Source: Prevotellamassilia sp. (GTDB lineage Bacteria > Bacteroidota > Bacteroidia > Bacteroidales > Bacteroidaceae). From it: a DNA stretch of 6,703 bases. The translations under genes were made by a program, and so were the position numbers. Below the pieces are notes generated by a model that worked only from the letters and a program-made list of their open reading frames with translations, ran no database searches and had not been told where the DNA came from. The stretch covers positions 1 to 6,703 of the forward strand of contig JAHAWW010000014.1 in the NCBI GenBank assembly GCA_018383375.1, written 5' to 3'. Position 1 is the stretch's first letter. The number at the start of each line of letters is the position of its first letter. This document shows, piece by piece, positions 6,227 to 6,703 of this stretch.

Positions 6227-6703
6227 TTACATGCGCTCAGGCATTTCGATGCCGAGCAGGTTCATACCAAGTTTCACCACCTTGGCCACATTCTTTGAGA
6301 GCACCAAGCGGAAGGCTTGTTTAGCCGTGTCGGTCTCTTTGAGAATAGAGAAGTCGTGATAGAATTGGTTGTATTCTTTCACCAAGTCGTAGCAATATGA
6401 GGCTATGGCCGAGGGTGAATAGTCGGCAGCTGCGGCTTTCACCACTGAGGCAAAGTCTGCCAAATGCTGCACGATGGCTTCTTCTTTGAGTGATATTTCG
6501 ACGTCAGTGGGCAAGGTGTCGGGGATGACAATGCCGGCATCGGTTGCCTTGCGCATCACTGAGCGTATGCGGGCATAGGTGTATTGGATGAACGGACCGG
6601 TGTTGCCATTGAAGTCGATGCTCTCTTCGGGATTGAAAAGCATATTTTTGCGGGCATCCACTTTGAGCAAGAAATATTTCAAGGCACCCAGACCTACGAC
6701 GCG
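6227..6703 (-). CDS. argS: Arginyl-tRNA synthetase, C-terminal part
   Basis: Class I aminoacyl-tRNA synthetase that charges tRNA-Arg with arginine using ATP. Only the last 158 residues are in the window; the 5' end, including the HIGH and KMSK-type catalytic motifs, lies beyond position 6703. The visible part begins RVVGLGALKYFLLKVDARKN, where the end of the catalytic core meets the anticodon-binding DALR domain. It continues with the highly characteristic FNGNTGPFIQYTYARIRSVM segment, an all-helical stretch with YNQFYHDFSIL, and ends LGIEMPERM, typical of full-length ArgS C-termini. The frame is open to the window edge. The TTG at 6682-6680 is an internal Leu, not a start. The stop is TAA at 6229-6227, 26 nt before the GTG of the RNase HI gene. 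Confidence 0.95.
   Translation of the reverse strand, partial: RVVGLGALKYFLLKVDARKNMLFNPEESIDFNGNTGPFIQYTYARIRSVMRKATDAGIVIPDTLPTDVEISLKEEAIVQHLADFASVVKAAAADYSPSAIASYCYDLVKEYNQFYHDFSILKETDTAKQAFRLVLSKNVAKVVKLGMNLLGIEMPERM

Noticed and set aside
6680..6682. TTG start for a short gene ending at 6227
   Set aside because: The frame continues to the window edge and the sequence before the TTG (RVVGLGA) matches ArgS, so this is an internal Leu codon.

Overview
The window looks like an ordinary chromosomal segment from a Bacteroidota bacterium, most likely a Bacteroidales or Prevotella-like anaerobe with moderate G+C. The reasons are the protein flavours (a Bacteroidota-type FloA, a viroplasmin-domain RNase HI, the ArgS C-terminus), the lack of clear Shine-Dalgarno sequences before almost every gene, and A-rich start regions. 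The genus assignment is inference. All seven genes are intact within the window, except that the two at the edges run off it.

Layout, left to right. (1) Positions 1-936, plus strand: the 3' part of floA, a flotillin-like membrane-scaffold protein whose true start lies upstream of the window. (2) Positions 937-1044: a short convergent intergenic region with a strong nested-hairpin terminator for floA. (3) Positions 1045-5406, minus strand: a tightly packed run of four genes, transcribed right to left as ABC exporter, ptb, buk, SpoU/TrmH-family RNA methyltransferase, with gaps of only 6, 6 and 3 nt. (4) Positions 5407-5522: a repeat-rich, strand-asymmetric leader upstream of the exporter. (5) Positions 5523-6200, minus strand: RNase HI with an N-terminal viroplasmin domain and a GTG start. 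(6) Positions 6227-6703, minus strand: the C-terminal 158 residues of arginyl-tRNA synthetase.

How the genes work together. ptb and buk form a complete two-step route from an acyl-CoA (butyryl-CoA or a branched-chain relative) through acyl phosphate to the free acid plus ATP, a fermentation energy-conserving module. The exporter ahead of them is a full-length MsbA-like half-transporter, and the RNA methyltransferase behind them is a housekeeping-type gene. No functional link among the four is shown by the sequence beyond co-transcription. argS and rnhA are a separate housekeeping pair that may read through into the exporter operon, since I see no terminator between them.

I found no mobile element, CRISPR array, tRNA or rRNA gene, or defence or toxin system. 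Nothing clearly points to an undescribed system. The features most worth a second look are the repeat-rich leader at 5407-5522, the ABC exporter/ptb/buk/methyltransferase gene order, and an identical 9-nt start junction used twice inside that operon.
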